Source: Sulfuricurvum sp.
Lineage (GTDB): Bacteria > Campylobacterota > Campylobacteria > Campylobacterales > Sulfurimonadaceae
Direction of reading: 5' to 3'
DNA length: 64,000 nt
NCBI RefSeq assembly: GCF_023229695.1
Contig: NZ_JALNYS010000018.1
Span: 5,431-69,430, forward strand
This document shows, one piece after another, positions 15,837 through 24,667 of the stretch; the first letter of the stretch is position 1; each line of letters opens with the position of its first letter. Both the position numbers and the translations under genes were made by a program. The notes beneath the pieces are model-generated. The model was not told the DNA's origin. It made no database searches and saw nothing but the letters and a program-made list of their open reading frames with translations.

Positions 15837-16265
15837 TTAATTCTCTCTATCCAAAAGAAGCAACATCTCTTTTTTAAATTTTGAGAAGATCTCCATATAG
15901 TCGTTAATGATAGTATTGACCACTTCTTCTGCCATTTCTTTGTCATATCCATGCGACGTTACATTTCTGGTTTGTATCGTTTCCATCCATGTTTCACCAT
16001 CGTCTATGAGAGCCACCTTAAACGCTTCTCGGATAGCATCACGTGATCCTTTGACGTTTTGATTCCCTTGGTATTCTAAAAAATCTTTCATAACATTCCA
16101 CGCCAGTTCATGGGTATATTCAAATGCTTGAATAAGCCCTTGTTTTTCGAGCATCGAAAGCTCTCTCGCGCGTGAGAGATCAACGGCGTCTTGTAGTTGT
16201 TCGAAGGCATTGGTGTAATTTGAAAATCGTTGTTTCCATCTAATATCTTCGTTTTTTTCAACCAT
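15837..16265 (-). CDS. HEPN-domain protein (HI0074-like, toxin of MNT/HEPN pair)
   Basis: A 142-residue all-helical protein of the nucleotidyltransferase substrate-binding (HI0074) family, with ARELSMLEKQGLIQAFEYTH early and the Rx4H motif RNVTSH late. That motif is the RNase active site of HEPN toxins. It is the first gene of the operon, followed after one base by the MNT gene. The pair is a likely type II or VII-like toxin-antitoxin module; the true RNA target is unknown. Confidence 0.85.
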   Translation of the reverse strand: MVEKNEDIRWKQRFSNYTNAFEQLQDAVDLSRARELSMLEKQGLIQAFEYTHELAWNVMKDFLEYQGNQNVKGSRDAIREAFKVALIDDGETWMETIQTRNVTSHGYDKEMAEEVVNTIINDYMEIFSKFKKEMLLLLDREN

Positions 16266-16508
16266 CTTAACGCCTCACGTTTTCTATTTTAATGATTATA
16301 ACTCATATTGTACTTGAAGTTGATGTTATAGATCGTGTCCATAGCAAAAAGTTTTTTACCGTTCGAGCTGGACTAATGTATAGAGCTTATGAATTAGCAA
16401 TAAGTGCACATCACTGTGCTAATCTACATCATATAATTTCTAGTAAAATCCTAACAAGATCATTATTTGAAACCACATCCAAAACCTCACCTTAACCAAG
16501 CAGCCTAT
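16266..16508. other. AT-rich intergenic stretch without a supported gene
   Basis: This space lies between the divergent HEPN gene and the right direct repeat. A 67-codon plus-strand frame (16292-16495) is present, but it has no clear ribosome site or recognisable family and may be decayed mobile DNA. The MNT/HEPN promoter must lie at its left end. Confidence 0.4.
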
Positions 16509-16550
16509 AGGCACTCATCCTCCTTAGAAAACAGGTTTTCCGCTATAATT
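16509..16550 (+). repeat. Imperfect direct repeat, right copy, with uvrB -10 box
   Basis: Matches 14456-14497 (25-bp block with two differences, then GCTATAATT after 8 bases). TATAAT at 16544-16549 is the likely uvrB -10 element, 38 bp before the TTG start. The accessory island lies between the two copies. Confidence 0.6.
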
Positions 16551-16586
16551 CGACCACTATAAACCAAATTAATTCAGGGTTACTCA

Positions 16587-18560
16587 TTGCCGATTTTTAA
16601 AGTCCATACCCCGTATCAGAGCGCCGGTGATCAGCCCGTCGCTATCGAAGCCCTCAGCAACGGTATCAAGAACGGTGAGCGCTATGTCGCCTTAGAGGGA
16701 GTTACAGGTAGCGGTAAAACCTATACAATGGCGAAGGTGATCGAGGCGGTGCAGCTCCCCACCATCATCATGACCCATAATAAAACCTTGGCGGCACAAC
16801 TCTACAGCGAGTTCCGATCTTTCTTTCCCGAAAATCATGTTGAGTATTTCATCAGCTACTACGATTATTATCAGCCCGAAGCCTACATCCCCCGTCAGGA
16901 CCTCTTTATCGAAAAAGACAGCTCGATCAACGATGAGCTGGAGCGGTTGCGCCTCTCGGCTACGGCCAATCTTCTGAGCTACGATGACGTCATTGTCGTC
17001 GCTTCCGTCTCAGCCAACTACGGCTTGGGTGACCCTGAAGAATACGAAAAAATGGTACAGGTGGTCAGTCTGGGCGATGAAATCAGCCAAAAAAAGCTCC
17101 TCCTCCGTCTCGTCGAGATGGGGTATGCCCGCAACGACTCTGTTTTTGAGGGGGGCCATTTTCGGGTGAACGGCGAAGTGATCGACATCTATCCCCCCTA
17201 CTGGCAGGATCAGGCGCTGCGGATCGAGTTTTTCGGCGACGAGGTGGAACGGCTGGCCCTCTTTGAACCGATGAAAAACAGTGTCACCGAGAGCGTTGAG
17301 ACCATGACCATCTATGCCACCAGTCAGTTTGCCGTAGGGCAGGAGAAACTCTCCCGCGCGATCAAACGGATCGAAGACGAACTGGGAGAACGGCTTGCCG
17401 AACTCGAAAGTCAGGGGAAAATCGTCGAAGCACAGCGGCTTCGCCAGCGGTGTGAATTTGATCTGGAGATGCTTCAGGCAACAGGGATGTGCAAGGGGAT
17501 CGAAAACTACTCCCGCCTCCTTACCGATAAATTACCGGGAGAGGCCCCCTATACCCTCCTCGATTATTTTGCCCTCCATCACGACAAATACCTCATCATC
17601 GTCGATGAATCGCACGTCAGTCTTCCGCAGTTTCGGGGGATGTTCGCGGGTGATCGCAGCCGCAAGGAGGTGCTCGTCGATTACGGGTTCCGCCTCCCCA
17701 GCGCCCTCGACAACCGCCCTTTGATGATCGATGAGTTTATCAACAAAGCGCCCCACTATCTATTTGTATCAGCAACCCCTTCGGCACAAGAGCTGGAACT
17801 CAGTACCACCGTTGCGCAGCAGATCATCCGCCCCACCGGGTTGATTGATCCCCCCATCACGATCAAATCCAGTACCAATCAAGTGGAAGATCTCCATGAC
17901 GAGATCAAAACAACGGTGGCGCTGGGAGATCGGGTTCTCGTCACGGTACTCACCAAAAAAATGGCCGAGGCCCTCACCAAATACCTCGCCGATCTGGGGA
18001 TCAAAGTGCAGTACATGCACTCCGAGATCGATGCGATCGAGCGCAATCAGATCATCCGTGGACTGCGGGTCGGCGATTTCGACGTCCTGATCGGGATCAA
18101 CCTCCTGCGTGAAGGGCTTGACCTTCCCGAAGTGAGTCTGGTAGCCATTCTCGATGCCGACAAAGAGGGATTTTTACGTTCCGAAACCTCCCTGATTCAA
18201 ACCATCGGACGGGCTGCACGCAACTCTCGCGGACGGGTTATCCTGTATGCCCAAAAGATCACCGGATCAATGGAGAGAGCCATTGCCAAAACCGATGCAC
18301 GCCGTGAACGGCAAATGGCGTTCAACCGTGAACACGGCATTACCCCGACAACCACCACACGCTCACTGGATGAGAATCTCAAACTCGAAGATCCGGCCGA
18401 ACTCTACAACCGCTCCAAAAAAGCAAAAACCCTCCCGGCGGCCGAGCGGAAAAAACTGGTCGAAGAGCTGACCCTCAAAATGAGGGAAGCGGCCAAAAAA
18501 CTCGAATTTGAAGAGGCGGCACGCCTGCGCGATGAAATCGCCAAAATACGAAAACTCTAA
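16587..18560 (+). CDS. uvrB: Excinuclease ABC subunit B
   Basis: UvrB, 657 residues, the damage-verification ATPase of nucleotide excision repair: UvrA loads it onto lesions and UvrC then cuts. Visible features are Walker A (GVTGSGKTYT), the beta-hairpin region (YYDYYQPEAYIP), the DESH box (VDESHV), helicase motif VI (QTIGRAARN) and a C-terminal UVR domain that contacts UvrC (EFEEAARLRDEI). The start is TTG, preceded by AGGG. Full family length and uninterrupted. Expression would be driven by the TATAAT at 16544-16549. Confidence 0.97.
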   Translation: MPIFKVHTPYQSAGDQPVAIEALSNGIKNGERYVALEGVTGSGKTYTMAKVIEAVQLPTIIMTHNKTLAAQLYSEFRSFFPENHVEYFISYYDYYQPEAYIPRQDLFIEKDSSINDELERLRLSATANLLSYDDVIVVASVSANYGLGDPEEYEKMVQVVSLGDEISQKKLLLRLVEMGYARNDSVFEGGHFRVNGEVIDIYPPYWQDQALRIEFFGDEVERLALFEPMKNSVTESVETMTIYATSQFAVGQEKLSRAIKRIEDELGERLAELESQGKIVEAQRLRQRCEFDLEMLQATGMCKGIENYSRLLTDKLPGEAPYTLLDYFALHHDKYLIIVDESHVSLPQFRGMFAGDRSRKEVLVDYGFRLPSALDNRPLMIDEFINKAPHYLFVSATPSAQELELSTTVAQQIIRPTGLIDPPITIKSSTNQVEDLHDEIKTTVALGDRVLVTVLTKKMAEALTKYLADLGIKVQYMHSEIDAIERNQIIRGLRVGDFDVLIGINLLREGLDLPEVSLVAILDADKEGFLRSETSLIQTIGRAARNSRGRVILYAQKITGSMERAIAKTDARRERQMAFNREHGITPTTTTRSLDENLKLEDPAELYNRSKKAKTLPAAERKKLVEELTLKMREAAKKLEFEEAARLRDEIAKIRKL

Positions 18561-18577
18561 TTTAAAAGAAAGGAAAA

Positions 18578-18660
18578 AGCGCGGCTACCGCGTGTGGGCT
18601 CTCTGCCAAAGAGAACTCAACGTTCGCGTAGTAAACGGGAGAGTTGCTCCCGTTGCGTTA
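18578..18660 (+). repeat. Dispersed palindromic repeat, divergent copy
   Basis: This spacer carries GCGTAGTAAACGGGA, a 7-nt loop and TCCCGTT, then GCGTT, the same layout as copies near 19.3 and 49.0 kb (GCGTAGC/GCGCAGC, stem, stem, GCGTT). The 5' half (CTCTCTGCC...) is more diverged. It fills the gap between uvrB and the DedA-like gene. Confidence 0.5.
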
Positions 18661-18669
18661 GAAATAAAA

Positions 18670-19230
18670 ATGGATGAAATGTTAACAAATCTCGCAACCT
18701 ACGGCTATGTCGTCTTATTTGTCTATTCGCTGGGGGGAGGCTTTGCGGCGCTGATGGCGGCAGGGGTGCTCAGTTTTGCCGGAAAAATGGACATTACCAC
18801 CTCGATCGCCGTCGCGGCCGTCGCCAATTTTGTCGGAGATGCCCTCCTCTTTTATCTTGCCCGCTATCACAAAGGCGAAATGATGGAGTATTTCCGCAAA
18901 CATAAACGGAAACTTGCCTTTTCCCATCTGCTGATCAAACGGCACGGATCGTGGATCATCATTATGAAAAAATTCATTTACGGTCTTAAAACGCTGGTCA
19001 CCCTTGCCGTCGGTTTAACCAAATACGATTTTTGGAAGTTCAGCGGCTACAACGCTATCGGAGCAATCATCTGGGCAGTCGTTGTCGGAGGGGGGAGCTA
19101 TCTCTTCGGCGGAGCCATTATCGAAGGGTACAAAATGGTTTCAGACAAACCCTATCTCGCCCCCCTCATGCTGATCGCCGTGGGCGGAAGCGTCTGGTTT
19201 TATCTCTCTCAAGCCACCAAGAAAAAATAA
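18670..19230 (+). CDS. DedA-family membrane protein
   Basis: A 186-residue polytopic inner-membrane protein of the DedA/SNARE-associated superfamily; some members act as lipid flippases or support membrane homeostasis. Typical segments are GGGFAALMAAGVLSFAG, FVGDALLFYLARY and FIYGLKTLVTLAVGLTKYDF. The frame is open further upstream, through a dispersed repeat, but the ATG at 18670 gives the normal DedA start. No strong Shine-Dalgarno is seen. It follows uvrB by about 110 bp. Confidence 0.85.
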   Translation: MDEMLTNLATYGYVVLFVYSLGGGFAALMAAGVLSFAGKMDITTSIAVAAVANFVGDALLFYLARYHKGEMMEYFRKHKRKLAFSHLLIKRHGSWIIIMKKFIYGLKTLVTLAVGLTKYDFWKFSGYNAIGAIIWAVVVGGGSYLFGGAIIEGYKMVSDKPYLAPLMLIAVGGSVWFYLSQATKKK

Positions 19231-19248
19231 TAGAGTCTCTCTCCTACC

Positions 19249-19556
19249 TCTGCCTCGCAAGAGGCAAGCTTCAGTGCCCTAGCGGCCAACGTAGCCGATC
19301 AAAGCTTGCTCCTCCGGTGAAAATTCTGCCTCGGAAGAGGCAAGCTTCAGTGCCTTAGCGGCCAGCGTAGCCGATCGGGGCTTTGCTCCGATGGCGTTCA
19401 AATCAAATGTTGCAAGCTTCAGTGCCATAGCGGCCAGCGTAGCCGATCAAAGCTTGCTCCTCCGGTGAAAATTCTGCCTCGGAAGAGGCAAGCTTCAGTG
19501 CCTTAGCGGCCAGCGTAGCCGATCGGGGCTTTGCTCCGATCGGCGTTCAGAATAAA
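19249..19556 (+). repeat. Four tandem copies of the dispersed palindromic repeat
   Basis: Four units (about 19249-19323, 19325-19408, 19409-19470, 19471-19556) share GCAAGCTTCAGTGCC, then TAGCGGCCA[A/G]CGTAGCCGATC. Units 1 and 3 end in AAAGCTTGCTCCTCCGGTG, and units 2 and 4 in GGGGCTTTGCTCCGAT. The array is therefore a duplicated pair with a period of 148 bp. It lies between convergent genes (DedA-like and the class A PBP) and contains no gene. Confidence 0.85.
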
Positions 19557-19562
19557 AATAAC

Positions 19563-21530
19563 TTAAAACACCAGCTGTTCGTTGGTAGTCGGAGCCGGTT
19601 CGGTTGTAATGTCGGGTACTTTAGAGGTATCGGTATAGGTCTCACTCGTATTCGTCTCCGAATTGGTCGTCATCTCATAAACTCCGTTAGGGCGGTCAAA
19701 ATATCGTTTCGTGTTGGGGTATATCCGCAACAAATCTTCATTGTAATATCTAAATACCGGAGCCGCCGCACGTCCCCCCGTCTCACTTCGACGCATCGGC
19801 GTATTGTTGTCGTGCCCCATCCAGACCACCGTTTCAACCGTTGGAGTGTATCCGACGAACCAGGCATCGATATTTTTATTGGTCGTTCCCGTTTTCCCGG
19901 CAACATCCATCCCCGCTACCCGAGCGTTTGTCCCCGTACCGCGACGAACGACATCCTGTAAAATCGAGGTCATTAGATAGATCTGTTCCGGTGAATCGAC
20001 CTGACGCCGTTTGTTCTCATACCGCAGTGTCTCCCCTTTTGGGGTAATGACGTTACGGATCAAAATCGGATCGGCCAAAATCCCTTTTGCCGCAAACATC
20101 GTGTAATATTTTGCCAATGCCAAGGGGGAAATGGAGATGGTCCCCAAAGCGATAGAGAGATCCGGAGGGAGATTTTCAACAATCCCGAAACGTCTCAATC
20201 CGTCGGTAATTTTCCCGAAACCCATATCGCTGACCATATTGATCGTCGCCAGATTGCGCGAATGGGTCAGCGCATCACGGATTGTCACCATCCCTTTGTA
20301 CTCGTTTTTGTAGTTTTTCGGCTGCCAGGTTTTCTCTTCGCCGTCTTCACCCGCATAGGTATAGGTACGAGCGATGTCGGGCACCATCGAGGAGGGGGAC
20401 ATTCCGCTGTCCAGTGCCACCTGATAGATAAACGGTTTAAACGCCGAACCCGGCTGACGTTTGGCCTGCGTGACGCGGTTATACGGGCTCAAAGAGTAAT
20501 CGTATCCTCCGACCATCGCCAAAATCTCCCCCGTTTCGGGATCAAGACTGATCAATGCGCCGTTGAGCTGGCGTTGGATATTTTCATCCAGATCGCCTGC
20601 CTCCTGGGCCCGTTTGAGTATCTCGTCACGTCCGGACTGAAGTGCTTTATATCCCGCTTCCTGCAAACGCATATCGATCGTCGTATACACTTTGTATCCT
20701 CCGCTGCGGATATCGGGGAAAGCATCCCCGAGTTGACGCATCACCTCATCGATAATGTAAGGACCCGAATTTTTGCTCAAAGTGTCATTATAGACCTTCG
20801 GCCGTTCCTGCGTCGCCTTGTCATACGTCGCCTGATCAATCCATCCCAGCTCAAGCATACGACCGATAATACGGTTGGCCCGACCCAGACACAATTCGTA
20901 GTTTTTTGTCGGAGAGTAAAAGTTTGGAGCCTTAGGGAGTCCCACCAGCATTGCTATCTCTTTGAGACTTAGCTCTTTGAGCGGTTTACGAAAATAGCCG
21001 TCCGATGCCGTTTTGATCCCGTAGTATCCGTGTCCCAGATAAATTTCATTAAAATAGCGCTCCAGAATCTGCTCTTTGGTCAGCTCCTGCTCAATACGGA
21101 TGGAGTACAAAAGCTCTTTAAATTTACGGGAAAATTTCTTTTCGCGGGTCAGCAACGTATTTTTGACCAACTGCTGGGTAATGGTACTCGCCCCCTCTTT
21201 GAGTTTTCCGGCACTGACGTCTTTGATAATTGCCCGCATGATCGCATCGGGATTGACCCCGTGATGTTCGAAGAACATCGTATCTTCAATCGCTACCAGC
21301 GCCTCCACCAAACGGGGAGGGATATTTTCGAATGAGACGTAATAACGGTGTTCATCACTGAAAAGGTTGGCGATTTTCACTCCATTACGGTCATACACCT
21401 CGGTGGTCAAACGGGGTTGATAATTGATCAGTCTCTTGGTTTCATACTCAAACGAGTAGATCAGATACCCGAAAAAGGTAACCGGGATGAGGATCACTAT
21501 CCCCAATGCTATCCATACGTATTTTTTCAT
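19563..21530 (-). CDS. mrcA: Class A penicillin-binding protein (PBP1A-type)
   Basis: A 655-residue bifunctional peptidoglycan synthase with one N-terminal membrane anchor (about 5-27). The glycosyltransferase GT51 domain has EHHGVNPDAIMRA, GASTITQQLVKN and EIYLGHGYYG. The transpeptidase domain has the active-site SAFK (GSAFKPF), SRN and KTGTT. The C-terminal tail is Thr-rich. It polymerises glycan strands and cross-links the wall in the periplasm. It is last in the run maf, M48 lipoprotein, bioF, ABC ATPase, PBP; its ATG overlaps the ATPase stop by one base. The gene symbol follows the family; local naming may be pbpA. Confidence 0.94.
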   Translation of the reverse strand: MKKYVWIALGIVILIPVTFFGYLIYSFEYETKRLINYQPRLTTEVYDRNGVKIANLFSDEHRYYVSFENIPPRLVEALVAIEDTMFFEHHGVNPDAIMRAIIKDVSAGKLKEGASTITQQLVKNTLLTREKKFSRKFKELLYSIRIEQELTKEQILERYFNEIYLGHGYYGIKTASDGYFRKPLKELSLKEIAMLVGLPKAPNFYSPTKNYELCLGRANRIIGRMLELGWIDQATYDKATQERPKVYNDTLSKNSGPYIIDEVMRQLGDAFPDIRSGGYKVYTTIDMRLQEAGYKALQSGRDEILKRAQEAGDLDENIQRQLNGALISLDPETGEILAMVGGYDYSLSPYNRVTQAKRQPGSAFKPFIYQVALDSGMSPSSMVPDIARTYTYAGEDGEEKTWQPKNYKNEYKGMVTIRDALTHSRNLATINMVSDMGFGKITDGLRRFGIVENLPPDLSIALGTISISPLALAKYYTMFAAKGILADPILIRNVITPKGETLRYENKRRQVDSPEQIYLMTSILQDVVRRGTGTNARVAGMDVAGKTGTTNKNIDAWFVGYTPTVETVVWMGHDNNTPMRRSETGGRAAAPVFRYYNEDLLRIYPNTKRYFDRPNGVYEMTTNSETNTSETYTDTSKVPDITTEPAPTTNEQLVF

Positions 21531-22228
21531 TAAATTCTAAACTCCCGATTCCCAAAATCTGCTTCAATCAAAGAGCAGGTGTACCGCTCTTTCGGCTCCG
21601 ATATTACCGCCGATGTTTTTCCCGTTTCGACGATCTTTCCCTCATAAATCACACATATATCCTCACACAATGCCGATGCGACGCCCATGTCGTGGGTGAC
21701 AAACAACATGGAAAAGCCCATCTTCTCCTGTAGGGATTTCAACAGCACAATCATCGTCTCTTTCGACTCCGGATCAAGTGCGGTCGTCGGTTCATCCAGC
21801 AAAAGAAGCTTTGGGCCGGAACCCAATGCCATCGCCACGACCACCCGTTGTACCTGTCCCCCTGAAAGCTCCGGAGGAAAACGTTCCAAAAGCCCTCGCT
21901 CCAGCCCCAACAGATCAAATAACTCCCCGCTCCGTTCCGGCGGAAAAAACATCTGATCTTTTATCTTGGTCAACGGGGAAAGGGCCGTAAACGGGTTTTG
22001 GGGAACCAAGGCAACACTTGTGCCCCGAATCCATTCAAAATCGGACCGTTTTTGTAATTCCAATCCCAACGAACGGTCCAATAATCCCAAAAGGGCTTTC
22101 AGTGTAAGCGATTTCCCGCTTCCGCTTTGTCCGACCAAGGCCAAAGAGCGGTGAATATCAAACGCGATATCCAACAATATCCCCCCTGCATGGGTAATTT
22201 TAAGCCGATCGATATGGATGCAATTCAT
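21530..22228 (-). CDS. ABC transporter ATP-binding protein (DppD/NikD-like)
   Basis: A 232-residue ATPase with Walker A (GQSGSGKS), Q-loop (LVPQNPFTALSP), signature (LSGGQVQRV), Walker B (LLLLDEPTTALDP) and H-loop (FVTHDM). It most resembles the peptide/nickel importer ATPases. No permease or binding protein is encoded nearby, so either the partners are elsewhere or it serves another process. It starts 4 bp after bioF and its stop touches the PBP start, so it is an operon member. Confidence 0.88.
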   Translation of the reverse strand: MNCIHIDRLKITHAGGILLDIAFDIHRSLALVGQSGSGKSLTLKALLGLLDRSLGLELQKRSDFEWIRGTSVALVPQNPFTALSPLTKIKDQMFFPPERSGELFDLLGLERGLLERFPPELSGGQVQRVVVAMALGSGPKLLLLDEPTTALDPESKETMIVLLKSLQEKMGFSMLFVTHDMGVASALCEDICVIYEGKIVETGKTSAVISEPKERYTCSLIEADFGNREFRI

Positions 22229-22232
22229 CGCG

Positions 22233-23342
22233 CTATTTTACCCTAATCGCACTAAAACGCTCACACACACGATGCAAAACATCTTCATCGGCACCCAGCC
22301 GCGCGATCAGCCGGATAATCGCCCTCTCCACCGTCGGCTGTCGGATTGCTCCGACCCAAACTCCCAGCTCTTCGTTGATGAGTTTTTGCAGCTCCATCAC
22401 ACGGTTATTGTCCCCTATGACGATCGGAACAATCAACCCTTCGACCTCGATCCCCAGAAGCTTCCGGACGATTGATCGGCGTTTATCCATCTGCGCGCGC
22501 AATGATTGGGTGTGGGTCTGAATGTACTCCAGCGCGTGATGGGCCAGTGCGGTATCGTACAGCGAAGGGGCCGTAGCGTAAATGACGTTTTTAGCCCGAT
22601 TGATCAGATACTCGCTGATATGGGAGCTGGAGAGGACGTACGCACCGAAACTTCCGTAGGCTTTCCCCAATGTCCCCATCTTGATCATGCGCGGAGTCGG
22701 CCCAATCGCATAGTGATCCAGAATCCCCATCAAATGTTCCCCGATAACGCCGCTGCTGTGGGCCTCATCCAGAATCAGCAGAGCACCGTAGCGTTCGCAC
22801 AGCTCGATAATTTCACGGCGCAGCAGGTCCCCCCCCATCGAATAGATCCCCTCTACGGCAACAATCACCCGCTTTGCCCGATTCTCTTTTAACCGCTTTT
22901 CGAGATCTGTAGGATCGTTATGGAGAAAAAATTCCACCGCCCCCTCGCACATCCGCGCCCCGGCGATACCGCTGGCGTGGTAATCGGCGTCCATCAGCAG
23001 CAGATCCCCTTTTCGGACCAGCGATTCGATCAAGCCGATATTGGCATTAAACCCGCTCCCCATGACAATCGCCGCTTCAAAACCGTTTGCCCGGCACAAT
23101 GCCGCTTCAAATGCCGCATGGATCGGATGGTAGCCGTTGACCAGCATCGACGCTTTGGGAGCGTGATCGGGATAGGAGGAGAGGGTTTCGCACGCTTTGG
23201 CGTGAAGTTCCGGCAGATGGGCCAACCCCAGATAATCGTTCGACGCCAGATCAATCAGCGCATCGTCTCGGAGACGGCGGACGCGGTAGCGTCCGGAGCG
23301 CTTGAGGGCTTGAAGCTCCTTGGCGTAAGGGTTAGAATTCAT
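22233..23342 (-). CDS. bioF: 8-amino-7-oxononanoate synthase (or close alpha-oxoamine synthase)
   Basis: A 369-residue PLP enzyme of the alpha-oxoamine synthase family, most like BioF, which condenses pimeloyl thioester with L-alanine in biotin synthesis. Visible: DLASNDYLGLA near the start, LILDEAHSSGVIG (PLP-binding Asp and His) and the Schiff-base lysine in GTLGKAYGSFG. The length fits BioF. The start overlaps the M48 lipoprotein gene by 4 bp. No other bio gene is in the window, so 2-amino-3-ketobutyrate ligase is a less likely alternative. Confidence 0.87.
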   Translation of the reverse strand: MNSNPYAKELQALKRSGRYRVRRLRDDALIDLASNDYLGLAHLPELHAKACETLSSYPDHAPKASMLVNGYHPIHAAFEAALCRANGFEAAIVMGSGFNANIGLIESLVRKGDLLLMDADYHASGIAGARMCEGAVEFFLHNDPTDLEKRLKENRAKRVIVAVEGIYSMGGDLLRREIIELCERYGALLILDEAHSSGVIGEHLMGILDHYAIGPTPRMIKMGTLGKAYGSFGAYVLSSSHISEYLINRAKNVIYATAPSLYDTALAHHALEYIQTHTQSLRAQMDKRRSIVRKLLGIEVEGLIVPIVIGDNNRVMELQKLINEELGVWVGAIRQPTVERAIIRLIARLGADEDVLHRVCERFSAIRVK

Positions 23343-24091
23343 CGTTGCGCGGGAAGGTGCGGAATATAGTTGCGTATCTCCTGGATACGCGCGTTATCCG
23401 CCGGATGGGTCGATAAAAATGCGGGAGGTTTTTGCCCGCTGCCGGAGAGACGGGCCATATTCTCCCAGAACCGGAGCGCCTGCCGGGGCTCATATCCCGC
23501 TTTCCACATCAGGTACACTCCGATTTGATCGGCTTCATGTTCGAATTTTCGGCTGTAGGGGAGAATCAATCCCACCTGAGAGGTGATGCCGTAGGCCTGA
23601 GAATAGAGATTCTGATACTGTGCCGGAATGTTGAGCGCCGTTGCCAACACTTGTGCACCCAGATTGCTGGCCATCTGCATCGACATCCTCTCCGCACCGT
23701 GCCGTGCCAGAGCGTGGGCGATCTCATGCCCCATAACTGCAGCGATCTGGTCATCATTTTCGGTAATTTTTAAAATCCCCGTATAAAAAAAGACTTTTCC
23801 CCCCGGCAGACAAAACGCATTGGGGGTTGCATCGTCAATGACCGTAAACTCCCATGCAAAATCATCCCGGCCGCTGATGGCCGCAATCTTTTTCCCGATC
23901 CGTTTGATCCGTTCTTGCAGCACACGGTCAGTACTGATCTTCGATGTCTGCACCACTTTTTGCGCTTCGGTGGCCCCCATCGTCATCTCCTCTTGGGGAG
24001 AGACCATCATAAACTGCGATCGGTTGGTCACCGGTGTCGTTGCACACCCGCTCAATATCAATCCGGCCAAAACAAACGATTTTACTTTCAT
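23339..24091 (-). CDS. M48-family metalloprotease lipoprotein
   Basis: A 250-residue lipoprotein (signal peptide ending in lipobox LSGC) with the zinc-protease motif HEIAHALARH and a later Glu-containing segment (SRKFEHEADQIG). It is related to LoiP/BepA-type envelope-quality proteases that act on outer-membrane proteins in the periplasm. Translation is coupled on both sides: its start overlaps maf by 4 bp and its stop overlaps bioF by 4 bp. Confidence 0.9.
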   Translation of the reverse strand: MKVKSFVLAGLILSGCATTPVTNRSQFMMVSPQEEMTMGATEAQKVVQTSKISTDRVLQERIKRIGKKIAAISGRDDFAWEFTVIDDATPNAFCLPGGKVFFYTGILKITENDDQIAAVMGHEIAHALARHGAERMSMQMASNLGAQVLATALNIPAQYQNLYSQAYGITSQVGLILPYSRKFEHEADQIGVYLMWKAGYEPRQALRFWENMARLSGSGQKPPAFLSTHPADNARIQEIRNYIPHLPAQR

Positions 24092-24663
24092 AGAACTCCC
24101 TTCTCCTCGGCTTCATCCGATACAAACGGCTTGAGAACCTCTACGCACAGCCCCATTGCGGTACTCTCAAATCCCCGTACTTCCCGGATATAAGGTTTGC
24201 AAAACCCCTCCACCATACAGGCTCCCGCTTTCCCTCGCCACTCGCCGCTTCGAAGATAGCGATCCACCTCGTCTGGATCGAACGGATTGAAAAAATAGTG
24301 GGTCGATGCGATATCGAAAAGTTCAAGCCGGGGAGTTTTATAGATCATGCAGGTGATGATCGCCACTTCCGAACCGCTCTGCATCTCCAGAATCGCTCTC
24401 GCATCGGCTTCGTCTTTCGCTTTGCGCAAAATTTTCCCCCCTGCCGTAACCACCGTATCGGCGACAAGGAGAGGATAATCACTGTATCCGAAACGTTCCA
24501 GATTCACTTTGTATTTGCCGAGGGTTGCCTGATAGACGAAATTTTTAGGCGTTGCGGCGATAATGGAGTCTTCATCGAAATCAACCGACTCCTGAAGAAA
24601 AGGGATACCCGCACTCCGAAGAAGTTCGGCACGGGTGATAGAAGCAGACGCCAGTCGTAGCAT
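24088..24663 (-). CDS. maf: Maf-family nucleotide pyrophosphatase
   Basis: A 191-residue Maf/HAM1-like protein with the opening LRLASASITRAELLRSAGI, the central LLVADTVV and the later WRGKAGACMVEG. These enzymes hydrolyse non-canonical or modified nucleoside triphosphates to monophosphates. The ATG at 24663 matches the family N-terminus; a longer in-frame start upstream overlaps the membrane-protein gene. It is coupled to the M48 gene by a 4-bp overlap. Confidence 0.9.
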   Translation of the reverse strand: MLRLASASITRAELLRSAGIPFLQESVDFDEDSIIAATPKNFVYQATLGKYKVNLERFGYSDYPLLVADTVVTAGGKILRKAKDEADARAILEMQSGSEVAIITCMIYKTPRLELFDIASTHYFFNPFDPDEVDRYLRSGEWRGKAGACMVEGFCKPYIREVRGFESTAMGLCVEVLKPFVSDEAEEKGVL

Positions 24664-24667
24664 GGTC

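Noticed and set aside
16292..16495. 67-codon plus-strand frame in the accessory island
   Set aside because: No ribosome site and no recognised family; AT-rich spacer gives such frames by chance. Kept only as a note.
19249..19556. CRISPR-like array
   Set aside because: The units are long imperfect palindromic repeats with no unique spacers of equal length and no cas genes nearby; single copies also occur elsewhere.
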